Shown in pieces: positions 45,990 to 54,471 of a stretch of DNA of 64,000 nucleotides; the first letter of the stretch is position 1, and each line of letters starts with the position of its first letter. The notes beneath the pieces were generated by a model, which saw only the letters and a program-made list of their open reading frames with translations, was not told the DNA's origin and did not search any database. A program made the position numbers and the translations under genes. This DNA is from G963665405 sp963665405 (GTDB lineage: Bacteria; Chloroflexota; Dehalococcoidia; Lucifugimonadales; G963665405): the NCBI GenBank assembly GCA_963665405.2, contig OY762261.2, positions 868,001 to 932,000 on the forward strand, written 5' to 3'.

Positions 45990-47354
45990 CAGGCTGCTGA
46001 AAAACCCGGTGTGGGCCGACAGTGGAGAGAGAACGGGCTAAAATAGGACAACCTTGGGCGGAGGTTGAGCCGATGCGCGGGAGACAAGATCCACAGGTGA
46101 CTCTGCTGGCCTTCATTGACCTGGAAACGCGAGTGCCATCGGACCATCCCCTGCGGGTTATCAAGAAGCTGGCGGACCAAGCCCTGGAGGCGCTATCCCC
46201 GGACCTGGACCGGATGTACGCTAACGTGGGCCGGCCGTCGATCCCGCCGGAGCGGCTGCTGAAGTCTTCGTTACTAATTGCCCTGTATTCGGTGCGCAGT
46301 GAACGGGCATTCTGCGAGCAATTGGACTACAACCTCCTCTTCCGGTGGTTTCTGGGGATGAACCTCATTGAGCCCAGCTTCGATGCCACCACCTTCACCA
46401 AGAACCGGGAGCGGCTGCTGAAGCATGGAGTGGGCCAGGCTTTGTTCGACGAAGTGGTGCTGGAAGCGGACCGGCAGGGCCTGCTGTCGGACGAGCACTT
46501 CACGGTGGACGGAACCCTGATTGAGGCGGCAGCCAGCCTAAAGAGCTTCAAACCCAGGGACGGCGACCCGCCCCGGACAACCGATGCTGACCCCGGCAAC
46601 CCCTCGGTCGACTTTCATGGGGAACGGCGTAGCAATGCCACCCATCAGAGCACTACGGACCCGGAGGCCCGGTTGCTGCGCAAGGGTAAAGGCAAGGAAG
46701 CCAGGCTGGTCTTCATGGCCCACGCCCTGATGGAAAACCGGCATGGAATGCTGGTGGACTTTCAGACCACCCAAGCGACGGGTACGGCGGAGCGGGATAT
46801 TGTGCCGGGACTGTTGGACCAAGCCCGGGAGCGAGGCTTTCATCCCCGAACGCTGGGCGGAGACAAAGGCTACGACACTCGGGACTGCGTAGCAGACCTG
46901 CGCCGGCGTGGGGTGACGCCTCACGTCGCGCAGAACACCAGGGGGCGGTCTAGCGCCATTGACGGCCGGACCACCCGGCATCCGGGGTACGCGGTCAGTC
47001 AGCGGATTCGGAAACGGGTTGAGGAGGTCTTTGGGTGGATGAAGACGGTGGGCGGGTTCCGGCGGACCCGGTATCGGGGGTTGGACCGGACTGGTCTGGT
47101 GGGGCACTTGGTGGCCACGGCCTACAACCTGGTTCGGATGGCCAAGCTGCTGGGGCAGGCGGCGGCAACTCCGGTAGCCCGGATGGCATGACCTGACACT
47201 GGGCTACCTATGCCCCGTGCCCCAAGAGGGACGGTCCGCGAAGCCAAATGGGCTAAAAGTCCCGTGTGAACGGCACGATTTCCTCCAATAGAACCACGGC
47301 TTCAACGACCTGGACCGTCGATTTCCGACCTGGACCCCTTTCTTCAGCAGCCTG
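45990..47354 (+). mobile_element. Insertion sequence, IS5/IS1182-type, 1365 bp
   Basis: Terminal inverted repeats read inward as CAGGCTGCTGAAAAA (left) and CAGGCTGCTGAAGAA (right). A CTAG direct repeat flanks both ends (45986-45989 and 47355-47358), the target duplication. One transposase gene fills most of it; about 160 bp of non-coding sequence lies between the transposase stop and the right end. Ends and duplication are intact, which suggests a recent insertion. Confidence 0.9.
46073..47191 (+). CDS. IS5-family-type transposase (DDE)
   Basis: This is a 372-residue transposase. It has an N-terminal DUF772-like domain (VPSDHPLRVIKKLADQAL, GRPSIPPERLLKSSLLIALY, FRWFLGMNLIEPSFD) and a DDE catalytic domain with first Asp in HFTVDGTLIEA, second Asp in GGDKGYDT and Glu in RKRVEEVFGWMK. 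The ATG at 46073 has GGAGG 8 bp upstream and begins the usual MRGRQDPQVTLL; the frame is open to a GTG at 46022. No frameshift or stop is seen, so it is probably active. Confidence 0.9.
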   Translation: MRGRQDPQVTLLAFIDLETRVPSDHPLRVIKKLADQALEALSPDLDRMYANVGRPSIPPERLLKSSLLIALYSVRSERAFCEQLDYNLLFRWFLGMNLIEPSFDATTFTKNRERLLKHGVGQALFDEVVLEADRQGLLSDEHFTVDGTLIEAAASLKSFKPRDGDPPRTTDADPGNPSVDFHGERRSNATHQSTTDPEARLLRKGKGKEARLVFMAHALMENRHGMLVDFQTTQATGTAERDIVPGLLDQARERGFHPRTLGGDKGYDTRDCVADLRRRGVTPHVAQNTRGRSSAIDGRTTRHPGYAVSQRIRKRVEEVFGWMKTVGGFRRTRYRGLDRTGLVGHLVATAYNLVRMAKLLGQAAATPVARMA

Positions 47355-47688
47355 CTAGGGCTACCTCTGCTGATACCACGCCCGCGTCGTACAAGAGGGC
47401 CCCGGCCAGCTCCGCGTCTTGCGGGTCGATGGGTGACGCAACGATGAGCTTGAGTCCCTCCGAGAGCAGCTTCGAATAGCGGTCAACCAACTCTTCGCGG
47501 CTGATGATCGGGAAATGGGGATTCGACCGACCGTACGCCTTGTCTCGAAATGTCCGCACACTGTACTTCTCGAACTGGTGCAGAAACCCGCGGTGCCGTT
47601 CCCAGTCCCCTGAATTGGAAACGAGGACACTGTCCTCTGTGTTCATTCCGAGTGCTGTGAGGATCCGTATTCGGTCGAACTTGTTCAC
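47355..47688 (-). pseudogene. 5' half of the IS-interrupted unknown gene
   Basis: This is the N-terminal part: MNKFDRIRILTALGMNTEDS, then HRGFLHQFEKYSVRTFRDKA and PIISREELVDRYSKLLSEG. The frame runs into the IS right end and stops at 47344-47346. Rejoining to 45687-45985 across one CTAG restores a continuous frame. No function is assigned. Because it converges on the Dcd-like gene, it is not in the same operon as the accessory genes. Confidence 0.8.
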
Positions 47689-47758
47689 TCGACGAGTGTC
47701 ATCCCTAGACGGCGTGGCCCATCTCGGGCCGTTCAGCGTCGGCGCTGGGGCCCAGAAA

Positions 47759-48664
47759 CTACCCCCGGTCGAAGGCGAGGGCCTGATCGACGATGTCCAG
47801 GCCGACCTCCTCGCTCCAGGCGGCCAGCAGCTGCTGGGTGACGGACCCGGGCTTGCCGTCGCCGACCTGGCGCCGGTCCACCCTGGTCACCGGAAGCACG
47901 CATGGACTGGTGCTGGCGAAGAACGCCTCGTCAGCGGTGTAGAGGTCGTACGGCTGCAGATCCTCCTCGACGACCGGGATGTTCAGCCTGTGTGCCAGGT
48001 CTATGACCGCCGCCCTGGACACGCCCTGCAAAACACTGGTGTCGCCCGGCGTTCGCACGACGCCGTTCGTGACCAGGAAGATGTTCTGCCCTGTGCCCTC
48101 GGTCAGGTTGCCTTCGATGTCGGCCAGGATCGGCCACGCCTCCGGGTCGACGTCGGCGGCCTCCAGCTCGGCCAGGTTCATGTTCATACGGCTGAAGTGC
48201 TTGATCTTCGGGTCCAGCGACTGCGCCGGGTAGCTCCGGGTTCGCGCGATGACGCCGTGGGCCCCCGTGGCGAACAGGCCGGCGAACCGCCCGAAATCGA
48301 TCGGCTTGGCCTCAACGCAGACCGTTGCCGGACCTGAGGTGTGCGCCCAGCGTCCCCTCCCGCGGGTCACGATCTGCCAGAGCGCGAAGTCGCCCGCCTC
48401 GGCCCGGAGGTGCTCGTTGCGCCGGATCGCCTCCTCGCTGATCTCGGTCATCTCCTCCGGGGTCAGGCCCGCGTCGATGCGGGCGTACTTGAGAGACCGG
48501 TACAGCCTGTCGACATGGTCCTTCATCCGGAAGCTCTTGCCGTTGAAGGTCCGCGCAACGTCGAAGACAGCGTCGCCGACCAGGAATCCTCGATCGGCAA
48601 TATCGATCCTCGCCTCGCTGCGGGGCGTCCACTCCCCGTTGAAGTAGGTCACGTACTCGGACAT
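47759..48664 (-). CDS. Class IV aminotransferase (BCAT/DAAT-like), copy 1
   Basis: This is a fold-type IV PLP enzyme, related to branched-chain and D-amino-acid aminotransferases and aminodeoxychorismate lyase. The PLP lysine is in DPKIKHFSRMN. The segment EGNLTEGTGQNIFLV holds the Glu that contacts the PLP nitrogen, and SVLQGVSRAAV the phosphate-binding loop. At about 301 residues it is the standard length. The ATG at 48664 has a GGAGG 7 bp upstream. It is the most distal of three tandem paralogues in one leftward run; the substrates probably differ. Confidence 0.88.
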   Translation of the reverse strand: MSEYVTYFNGEWTPRSEARIDIADRGFLVGDAVFDVARTFNGKSFRMKDHVDRLYRSLKYARIDAGLTPEEMTEISEEAIRRNEHLRAEAGDFALWQIVTRGRGRWAHTSGPATVCVEAKPIDFGRFAGLFATGAHGVIARTRSYPAQSLDPKIKHFSRMNMNLAELEAADVDPEAWPILADIEGNLTEGTGQNIFLVTNGVVRTPGDTSVLQGVSRAAVIDLAHRLNIPVVEEDLQPYDLYTADEAFFASTSPCVLPVTRVDRRQVGDGKPGSVTQQLLAAWSEEVGLDIVDQALAFDRG

Positions 48665-48834
48665 CTGATGCCTCCAGTGCCGCATCCTTCATGATGCGCC
48701 AAACGAATAGTGTCTTAGCGCCGGGCGCCGGGAACGCAGCGGGGCCGCAGACTGCCCGTCTAACGGCCCCTTCCGGCGTTCGATCTCGTCTGCAAGGGTG
48801 TTGGAAGACCCTTCGGCCATCCCCGTGGCCCCCT

Positions 48835-48915
48835 TGCCAACCGGGAAGGGGGAGAAATCATATCTGAGGGAAACCCTCAGACTCCCTGCAAAGGGGCTTC
48901 GCCCCTCTGCACACC
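48835..48915 (-). repeat. Three-hairpin leader element, copy 4
   Basis: H1 is a perfect GGGGC-TTC-GCCCC at 48893-48905. H2 is CTGAGGG-AAA-CCCTCAG at 48864-48880. H3 is CCCCCTT..AAGGGGG (about 48829-48853). It lies between aminotransferase copies 2 and 1, oriented toward copy 1, whose start is 199 bp from H2. The rest of the 270 bp gap shows no gene. Confidence 0.78.
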
Positions 48916-48934
48916 CCTTCATCGCCCGCCCAGA

Positions 48935-49840
48935 TCAGTTCTCGGCGAAGCGGGCCGCCTGGTCGATGATGTCGATACCGACCTTCTCGCTCCAGGCCGC
49001 CAGCAGCTGCTGCGTGATCGGCCCCGGCTTGCCGTCGCCTACGTCGCGGTTGTCGACCCGGGTCATGGGAAGGACCCCCGGACCGGTGAACGCGACGAAC
49101 GACTCGTCTGCGGTATAGAGGTCGTACGGCTGGAGGACCTCCTCGGCCACCGGAATCCCAAGCTGCTTCGCCAGCTCGAAGACCGTCCCTCGGGAGACGC
49201 TCTGGAGCACCGTGCTGTCCTCGGCCGTGCGAAGGACCCCGTTGGTTACCATGAAGACGCTGTTTATCGTTCCCTCTGTCAGGTTGCCCTCGAGGTCCAG
49301 CAGGATCGGGAACGCATCCTCGTCCACGTCGGCGGCCTCAAGCTCCGCCAGGTTGAAGTTCATCCGCGCGTCGTGCTTTATCTTGGGATCGACCGACTGG
49401 GCGGAGTAGCTTCGGGTCTTGGCGATGACGCCGTGCACACCCACGTCGAAGAAGCGGGAGAACCGGGTGAAGTCGAGCGGTATGTAGTCGATCCCGACGG
49501 TGGGAGGCCCGGCCGTGGACGCCCAGCGGCCCGGGCCCCTCGTGGCGAAGGGCCAGATGTAGAAATCGCCCACCTCGCTAAGGGCCTCTTCGTTGCGCCG
49601 GACACCCTCCTCCAGCAGGCCGCCCATTTCATCCTTGGACAGCCCGGGATCGATGCGCACGTACTTGAGTGAGCGGTACAGGCGGTCCAGGTGGACGTCC
49701 TTCTTGAAGATCTTGCCGTTGAACGTGCGGGCCACATCGAAGACGACGTCCGAGGTCTTAAAGCCGCGATCAGTGGCGCTGATCTTGATCTCCGACCTGG
49801 ACACCCAGTCTCCGTTGAGGTAACCGACGATGTCTGCCAT
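48935..49840 (-). CDS. Class IV aminotransferase, copy 2
   Basis: This is a paralogue of its neighbours, 301 residues. PLP lysine is in DPKIKHDARMN, with EGNLTEGTINSVFMV and TVLQSVSRGTV as PLP-contacting loops. The substrate-side segments differ from copies 1 and 3 (for example GPPTVGIDYIPLDFTRFSRF), which suggests a distinct substrate. AAGGAG precedes the ATG. It lies 52 bp downstream of copy 3 and is probably cotranscribed with it. Confidence 0.87.
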   Translation of the reverse strand: MADIVGYLNGDWVSRSEIKISATDRGFKTSDVVFDVARTFNGKIFKKDVHLDRLYRSLKYVRIDPGLSKDEMGGLLEEGVRRNEEALSEVGDFYIWPFATRGPGRWASTAGPPTVGIDYIPLDFTRFSRFFDVGVHGVIAKTRSYSAQSVDPKIKHDARMNFNLAELEAADVDEDAFPILLDLEGNLTEGTINSVFMVTNGVLRTAEDSTVLQSVSRGTVFELAKQLGIPVAEEVLQPYDLYTADESFVAFTGPGVLPMTRVDNRDVGDGKPGPITQQLLAAWSEKVGIDIIDQAARFAEN

Positions 49841-49892
49841 CTCTTGCTCCTTGGTGTGGGGGCTACTCAGAATCGTCTTCGGCGATCTCCCG

Positions 49893-50816
49893 TCAGCCCC
49901 ACAAGCCGGCGCCCTTACCCGAGAACCGGTCGGCCTGGTCGACTATGTCCATGCCCACCATCTCGCTCCAGGCGGCCATTAGCTGCTGAGAGATCGGACC
50001 GGGCTTGCCGTCGGCGACCTGGCGGTTGTCCGCCTTGGTTATCGGCAGGACGCACCACGGCGTGGTCGAGAAGAAGGCCTCGTCGGCCGTGTACAGATCG
50101 TACGGCTGGAGGTCCTCCTCGACGATCGGGATGTTCAGCTGCCGAGCAAGGTCCATTACGGCTCCGCGAGATACACCCTGTAGGACCGTGCTATCGGCCG
50201 GCGTCCGGATCGTGCCGTTCGTGACCAGGAAGAAGTTGTACCCGGTCCCCTCGGTCAGGTTGCCCCGCTCATCGGTGAGGAGGGCCCAGCCTTCCGGGTC
50301 TACGTCGCGCACCTCCATCTCGGCCAGGTTGAAGTTCATCCGGCTGTAGTGCTTGACTTTCGGGTCGAGCGACTGGTGCGAGTAGCTGCGCGTCTTCGGG
50401 ATGACGGCGTGGGCTCCGGTCCGGTACAGATCCGCGTATTGCTTGAACGGGACCGGCAGGCACTGGATGATGACGGTCGCCCTCTCCGGCAGCTCGTGGA
50501 AGCCGCCGACCCCGCGGGTCACCGCCTGCCAGACGTGCCAGTCGCCGAACTCACCCCGGAGATGCTCGTTCCGCTGGATGATCTCCTCGCTTACGTCGAT
50601 CATCTCGTCCAGCGACAGGCCGGAGTCGATCCGAGCGTACTTCAGCGACCTGTACAGACGCTCGACGTGCTCTTTCATCCGGAAGCTCTTGCCGCCGAAC
50701 GTCCTCGCTACGTCGAAGACCGCGTCACCCACCCAGAAGCCACGGTCGGCTAGGTCGACCTTGACCTCGCTCCTGGGCGTCCACTCACCGTTGTGGTACG
50801 TAATCGTGTCTACCAT
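49893..50816 (-). CDS. Class IV aminotransferase, copy 3
   Basis: This is the first of the three tandem paralogues, 307 residues. PLP lysine is in DPKVKHYSRMN, with RGNLTEGTGYNFFLV and TVLQGVSRGAV. Strong AGGAGG ribosome-binding site before the ATG, and a promoter about 60 bp upstream (CTGGCA-17-TATAAT). The C-terminus has a short GKGAGLWG extension. The group may include branched-chain or beta-amino-acid transaminases, but activities cannot be told apart from sequence. Confidence 0.88.
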   Translation of the reverse strand: MVDTITYHNGEWTPRSEVKVDLADRGFWVGDAVFDVARTFGGKSFRMKEHVERLYRSLKYARIDSGLSLDEMIDVSEEIIQRNEHLRGEFGDWHVWQAVTRGVGGFHELPERATVIIQCLPVPFKQYADLYRTGAHAVIPKTRSYSHQSLDPKVKHYSRMNFNLAEMEVRDVDPEGWALLTDERGNLTEGTGYNFFLVTNGTIRTPADSTVLQGVSRGAVMDLARQLNIPIVEEDLQPYDLYTADEAFFSTTPWCVLPITKADNRQVADGKPGPISQQLMAAWSEMVGMDIVDQADRFSGKGAGLWG

Positions 50817-50876
50817 GCGCCCCCCTCCTCGTCTTTTCGATGAGCCGGAGCACCCCTGCCGCCCCGGATGGCGGGA

Positions 50877-50905
50877 TTATATCTCATGGATCGGCGCGGT
50901 GCCAG
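50877..50905 (-). promoter_or_regulatory. Promoter of the aminotransferase cluster
   Basis: On the minus strand CTGGCA (50905-50900), a 17 bp spacer and a perfect TATAAT (50882-50877) lie about 60 bp upstream of the start of copy 3. Confidence 0.5.
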
Positions 50906-50985
50906 AGTCGTGCCTCGCCACGGAGGAGCAGGCTCTCACGGGCCCTTGCGAGACCCCTGGGGAAGTAGTACCGTCCCGTCGTGCG

Positions 50986-51747
50986 ATGACCGGCAACGAC
51001 TACAAAGCCCTTCTGATGGACCTGGACGGGACCCTGGCCCGCGCCTTCCTGAAGATCACCCCCCGGGTGGTGGAGGCCGTCAGGCGGGTCGCGGAGCTGG
51101 TTCCGGTCGGCATCGTGTCGAGTAGAGACTACACCGTGGTCGGCCGGGTCGCGAGAGAGATCGGCCTCCGGTCGCTCCAGATCTCCGAGGGCGGCGCCCG
51201 CATCTTCGACCCGGGGACCGGAGAGTCCCGGTGGCTTCAGGCAATGGCTCCACCCGATTCGCGGAGCGTAATCAGCTTCCTGGACGAGAGCGGCCTGTCC
51301 TTCTCGGCCGTCGACGGCGACATAGTGGCAGACAGCACTGCGGAGATCACGAGCTGGAATGTGACGCGGATCACCGCCACGAGCCTGACGCCAGCCCAGG
51401 CGAGGGAGATAGCCGCGAGATTCGGTACCCTGCCCGGAATCCACACGGCCGTCATCGTACGGATCGACAACGGGGATTGGATGGTCGACTTCACCCACGC
51501 CCAGGCCTCGAAGGCCACGGCCGTCGGCCGCTACGCGGAGCTCCACGGCATAGCACCGTCACAGGTGATCGCGGCGGGTGACAGCTTCAACGACCTGCCG
51601 CTGCTCCAGGCGTGCGGCCTCGGGATTGCGATGGGCAACGCCGCGCCGGAGCTGAAGGCCGTTGCGGACTACGTCGCGCCGGACGTAGACGAGGACGGGT
51701 TGGCGGTCGCCATCGACGAGTTCGTTCTGCCGCGGCTGGGGGGCTAG
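50986..51747 (+). CDS. HAD-superfamily phosphatase (Cof/phosphoglycolate phosphatase-like)
   Basis: This is a 253-residue HAD hydrolase of the Cof type (C2 cap). Motif I is LLMDLDGTLAR with the nucleophile and acid/base aspartates, motif II is GIVSSRDY, motif III lysine in HAQASKATAVGRYA and motif IV GDSFNDLPLL. Relatives include phosphoglycolate and sugar-phosphate phosphatases. ATG at 50986 begins the domain cleanly. The stop overlaps the convergent pyrE stop by 4 bp. Confidence 0.85.
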   Translation: MTGNDYKALLMDLDGTLARAFLKITPRVVEAVRRVAELVPVGIVSSRDYTVVGRVAREIGLRSLQISEGGARIFDPGTGESRWLQAMAPPDSRSVISFLDESGLSFSAVDGDIVADSTAEITSWNVTRITATSLTPAQAREIAARFGTLPGIHTAVIVRIDNGDWMVDFTHAQASKATAVGRYAELHGIAPSQVIAAGDSFNDLPLLQACGLGIAMGNAAPELKAVADYVAPDVDEDGLAVAIDEFVLPRLGG

Positions 51748-52307
51748 ACCGCGCGGATGTCGCCGTCGGGCCCCGCTTCGAGCAGCGCCTGAAAGTCGTG
51801 CCCGCGTCGCCTAAGCTCCTCGCTCCCTCCCTCGCGGCGGTCGAGGACGCACAGCACCTTGACTATAGTGCATCCCTCGGCCTCGAGGGCGGCGATCGAG
51901 GCGATCAGGCTTCCACCGGTGGTGCACGTATCGTCGACCACGGCCACCCTGGCTCCGGGCGTCAGCGGGCCTTCGATCGCCCTGCGGCCCCCATGCGCCT
52001 TCGGCTCTTTCCTGACTATCAGGCCGGCCACCGGGTACCCCTCCTGATGGCTGACCGCCGCAACCGCGGCGACGATCGGATCGGCCCCCAGCGTCGGCCC
52101 GGCGATCGCCTCCGCCCTGCATTCGCGAAGGATGGGCAGCAGCACCTTGGCGATCAGGTAGGCGCCCTCGGGGTCTAGCGTTATCAGCCTGCCGTCGAAG
52201 TAGTACGAGCTAGTCGCTCCCGAGGAGAGCTTGAACTGCCCGAATGAGAGGGCCCCCCTCTCCTTGGCCAGCCTCAGCAGGGCCTCTGTCGCACTACCCA
52301 TGAACAT
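51744..52307 (-). CDS. pyrE: Orotate phosphoribosyltransferase
   Basis: This enzyme makes OMP from orotate and PRPP in pyrimidine synthesis. PRPP-binding motif VAVVDDTCTTGGS is near residue 123, with the flexible catalytic loop VRKEPKAHGGRR before it and KLSSGATSSYYFDGR near the N-terminus. About 187 residues. The ATG at 52307 overlaps the nadD 3' end by 14 bp; the frame is open to a GTG at 52343 but the shorter start fits the family. It is the last gene of obg-nadD-pyrE. Confidence 0.93.
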   Translation of the reverse strand: MFMGSATEALLRLAKERGALSFGQFKLSSGATSSYYFDGRLITLDPEGAYLIAKVLLPILRECRAEAIAGPTLGADPIVAAVAAVSHQEGYPVAGLIVRKEPKAHGGRRAIEGPLTPGARVAVVDDTCTTGGSLIASIAALEAEGCTIVKVLCVLDRREGGSEELRRRGHDFQALLEAGPDGDIRAV

Positions 52308-52926
52308 CTCTGGCGGCCGGCCGCCCCACCCCGTATAGACCACGCTCGTATATGTACTCCTCGACCGCCTCCGGGACCAGGTACCTTATCGACTCCCCGC
52401 GCGACAGCCTGTCCCGGACCTGGGTGCTGCTGATCCCCACGGGCGTCACCGCGAGCCGGACGATCCTCTCGGACGCGTCCGGACGGATCGCCGCAAGATC
52501 GCCGAGGCCGCAAAGCTCGAAGCCGGGCCGCGAGATCGCCACCACCGTGGCCAAGTCGAACAGCCTGGCCGGCTCGTGCCACATGTGCAGCTCCTCCAGC
52601 AGCTCGGCCCCGAGCAAGAGGAAAAGGGCCGCATGACGCCCGTGCTGCCCCTGGAGCTCTTCGAGGGTGTCGATGCTGTACGATGGGCCCTGCCGGGTTA
52701 TCTCCACGTCCGAGAGCGTGAAGTGTCGGTTGGCGCCGATCGCCAGCTTGACCATCGCCAACCGATGCTCGGCGGGCGCGATGTCCCTGCTCGCCTTCAG
52801 CCATGGCTGGCCGGCGGGGACGAAGATGATCTGGTCGAGCGCCAGCGCGGCCCTGACCTCTTCCACGGCCGTGAGATGGCCCTGGTGTACGGGATCGAAC
52901 GTGCCTCCGAACACGCCGATCTTCAC
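52294..52926 (-). CDS. nadD: Nicotinate-nucleotide adenylyltransferase
   Basis: This enzyme transfers AMP to nicotinate mononucleotide in NAD synthesis. The nucleotidyltransferase signature GVFGGTFDPVHQGH opens the protein and VGISSTQVRDRL is the second ATP-binding motif. 210 residues, full length. It starts 1 bp after the obg stop, and pyrE overlaps its end, so the three form one translational unit. Confidence 0.94.
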   Translation of the reverse strand: MKIGVFGGTFDPVHQGHLTAVEEVRAALALDQIIFVPAGQPWLKASRDIAPAEHRLAMVKLAIGANRHFTLSDVEITRQGPSYSIDTLEELQGQHGRHAALFLLLGAELLEELHMWHEPARLFDLATVVAISRPGFELCGLGDLAAIRPDASERIVRLAVTPVGISSTQVRDRLSRGESIRYLVPEAVEEYIYERGLYGVGRPAARDVHG

Positions 52927-52927
52927 C

Positions 52928-54208
52928 CTACGTCCACTCCCACTCGACCTTGCCGATCCTGATGGTGTCTCCAGGCGCTGCTCCCGCCGCCTCGAGCGCC
53001 TTCAGCACGCCGAGCCGGTTGAGCTGCCTGTGGAATTGGGTTTTCGCGTTCCAGTCGTCCAGATCGACCATCGGCGCCAGCCTCTCGGCCGCAACACAGG
53101 TCACCACGAACACACCGTCGACTCTCTCGACATCGGTTTGTTTTCTGGACCGCTGAGTCAGCGGACGGATCACGGGTACATGTCCGTTCGCGCCCGGGGC
53201 CGGCTTCTCCGCCACCCGCTGTTTCTCCTCGGCCAGCATCCCCCAGACCGTCCGCATCAGCTGCTCCAGCCCCTCGCGGCCCACAGCCGAGATGAAATGC
53301 ACAGGCGTACCCTGCGACCGCATCTTCTCCGCCAACGCCTCTTTTCGCTCTCTCACCTCCAGGATATCCATCTTGTTGACGGCGACGATCTGGGGCTTTC
53401 GCATCAGTGACTCATCGAACTGCCTCAGTTCGTCGTTTGTCTTCAGCACCTGGCCGTGAGGATCGGGCTCCGAGCCGTCCACGACATGAACCAACAGGCG
53501 CGTTCGCGAGATGTGTCGCAGAAACTCGTGCCCGAGGCCCACACCCTCGTGCGCCCCCTCTATGAGCCCCGGGATGTCTACCATCACGAAGCTGTCGTCA
53601 CGGCCCTCTACTACCCCAAGCACAGGCTCGATCGTCGTGAATGGGTAGTCTGCTATCTTGGGTCTCGCGGCGGTTACCGCCGCAAGCAGGCTGGACTTGC
53701 CCGCGTTCGGCGCTCCCACGATTCCGACGTCGGCAAGCAGCTTCAGCTCAAGTCTGAGCTTCAGAGTCGTGCCGCCCTCTCCCTCCTCAGCCAGGAGAGG
53801 AAACCGGTTCGTGGACGTGGTGAACCGGGCATTCCCCTTGCCACCTACCCCACCAGACGCAATGAGAACCTGCTCCCCAGGATTGACCATGTCTGCCACC
53901 CGCATTCCGTTCCCATCGTCAACGACCACCTCTGTCCCAACGGGAACAACCACCGTAACGTCGGCACCAGCCCTTCCATGCTTCAAACGGCCCATTCCGT
54001 GCGACCCATCCTGGGCGGCAAACGTGTGTCTGTGTCGAAATCGCAGCAAGGTCGACACATTGAGGTCCGCCACGAGGAATACACTACCTCCGTTTCCCCC
54101 ATCTCCGCCATCGGGACCTCCCAGAGGCACGAACTTCTCCCTACGTCCGCTTATACATCCATTGCCTCCGGATCCAGATGAGATACTGATAACTGATCTG
54201 TCAATCAT
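52928..54208 (-). CDS. obg: GTPase Obg/CgtA
   Basis: This is a ribosome-assembly and stress GTPase. The glycine-rich Obg fold fills residues 1-155 (GGPDGGDGGNGGSV). The G domain follows with G1 GAPNAGKSS, G2/switch YPFTTIEP, G3 DIPGLIEGA and G4 NKMD. A C-terminal OCT domain covers about 345-426. First gene of the obg-nadD-pyrE unit. A short AT-rich tract lies directly upstream of the ATG. Confidence 0.95.
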   Translation of the reverse strand: MIDRSVISISSGSGGNGCISGRREKFVPLGGPDGGDGGNGGSVFLVADLNVSTLLRFRHRHTFAAQDGSHGMGRLKHGRAGADVTVVVPVGTEVVVDDGNGMRVADMVNPGEQVLIASGGVGGKGNARFTTSTNRFPLLAEEGEGGTTLKLRLELKLLADVGIVGAPNAGKSSLLAAVTAARPKIADYPFTTIEPVLGVVEGRDDSFVMVDIPGLIEGAHEGVGLGHEFLRHISRTRLLVHVVDGSEPDPHGQVLKTNDELRQFDESLMRKPQIVAVNKMDILEVRERKEALAEKMRSQGTPVHFISAVGREGLEQLMRTVWGMLAEEKQRVAEKPAPGANGHVPVIRPLTQRSRKQTDVERVDGVFVVTCVAAERLAPMVDLDDWNAKTQFHRQLNRLGVLKALEAAGAAPGDTIRIGKVEWEWT

Positions 54209-54214
54209 GAGAAG

Positions 54215-54434
54215 TAGATGAGAATAACAATAATAGTAAGGGTCTGGAACTCTGTGGATTCGCGAGGTTTACCCGTGCGTCAAGCCATTCTAGCATGGTC
54301 GGCGTGGTGGAAAGACTGAGGAGGACATGTGGGGTTCCGCCGCCGGACGGGCCTCTAGGCGGGTCCCCGGAAGGCGGCGGCGGCTTCTCCACAAACGAGC
54401 AGGGTTACCAACAAAATGGGCTCGGTTATCCACA
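54215..54434. other. Possible replication origin region downstream of dnaA
   Basis: The 263 bp gap between dnaA and obg has no gene. It contains one perfect DnaA box, TTATCCACA (54426-54434), a one-mismatch copy TTCTCCACA (54385-54393), weaker relatives TTACCAACA (54405-54413) and TGTGGATTC (54253-54261), and an AT-rich tract at about 54213-54240. This is compatible with a minimal oriC, but the box number is low. Confidence 0.4.
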
Positions 54435-54471
54435 TAGCGGGAGCGGGATGGTTCAGTGCCGGGAGCCTCGG

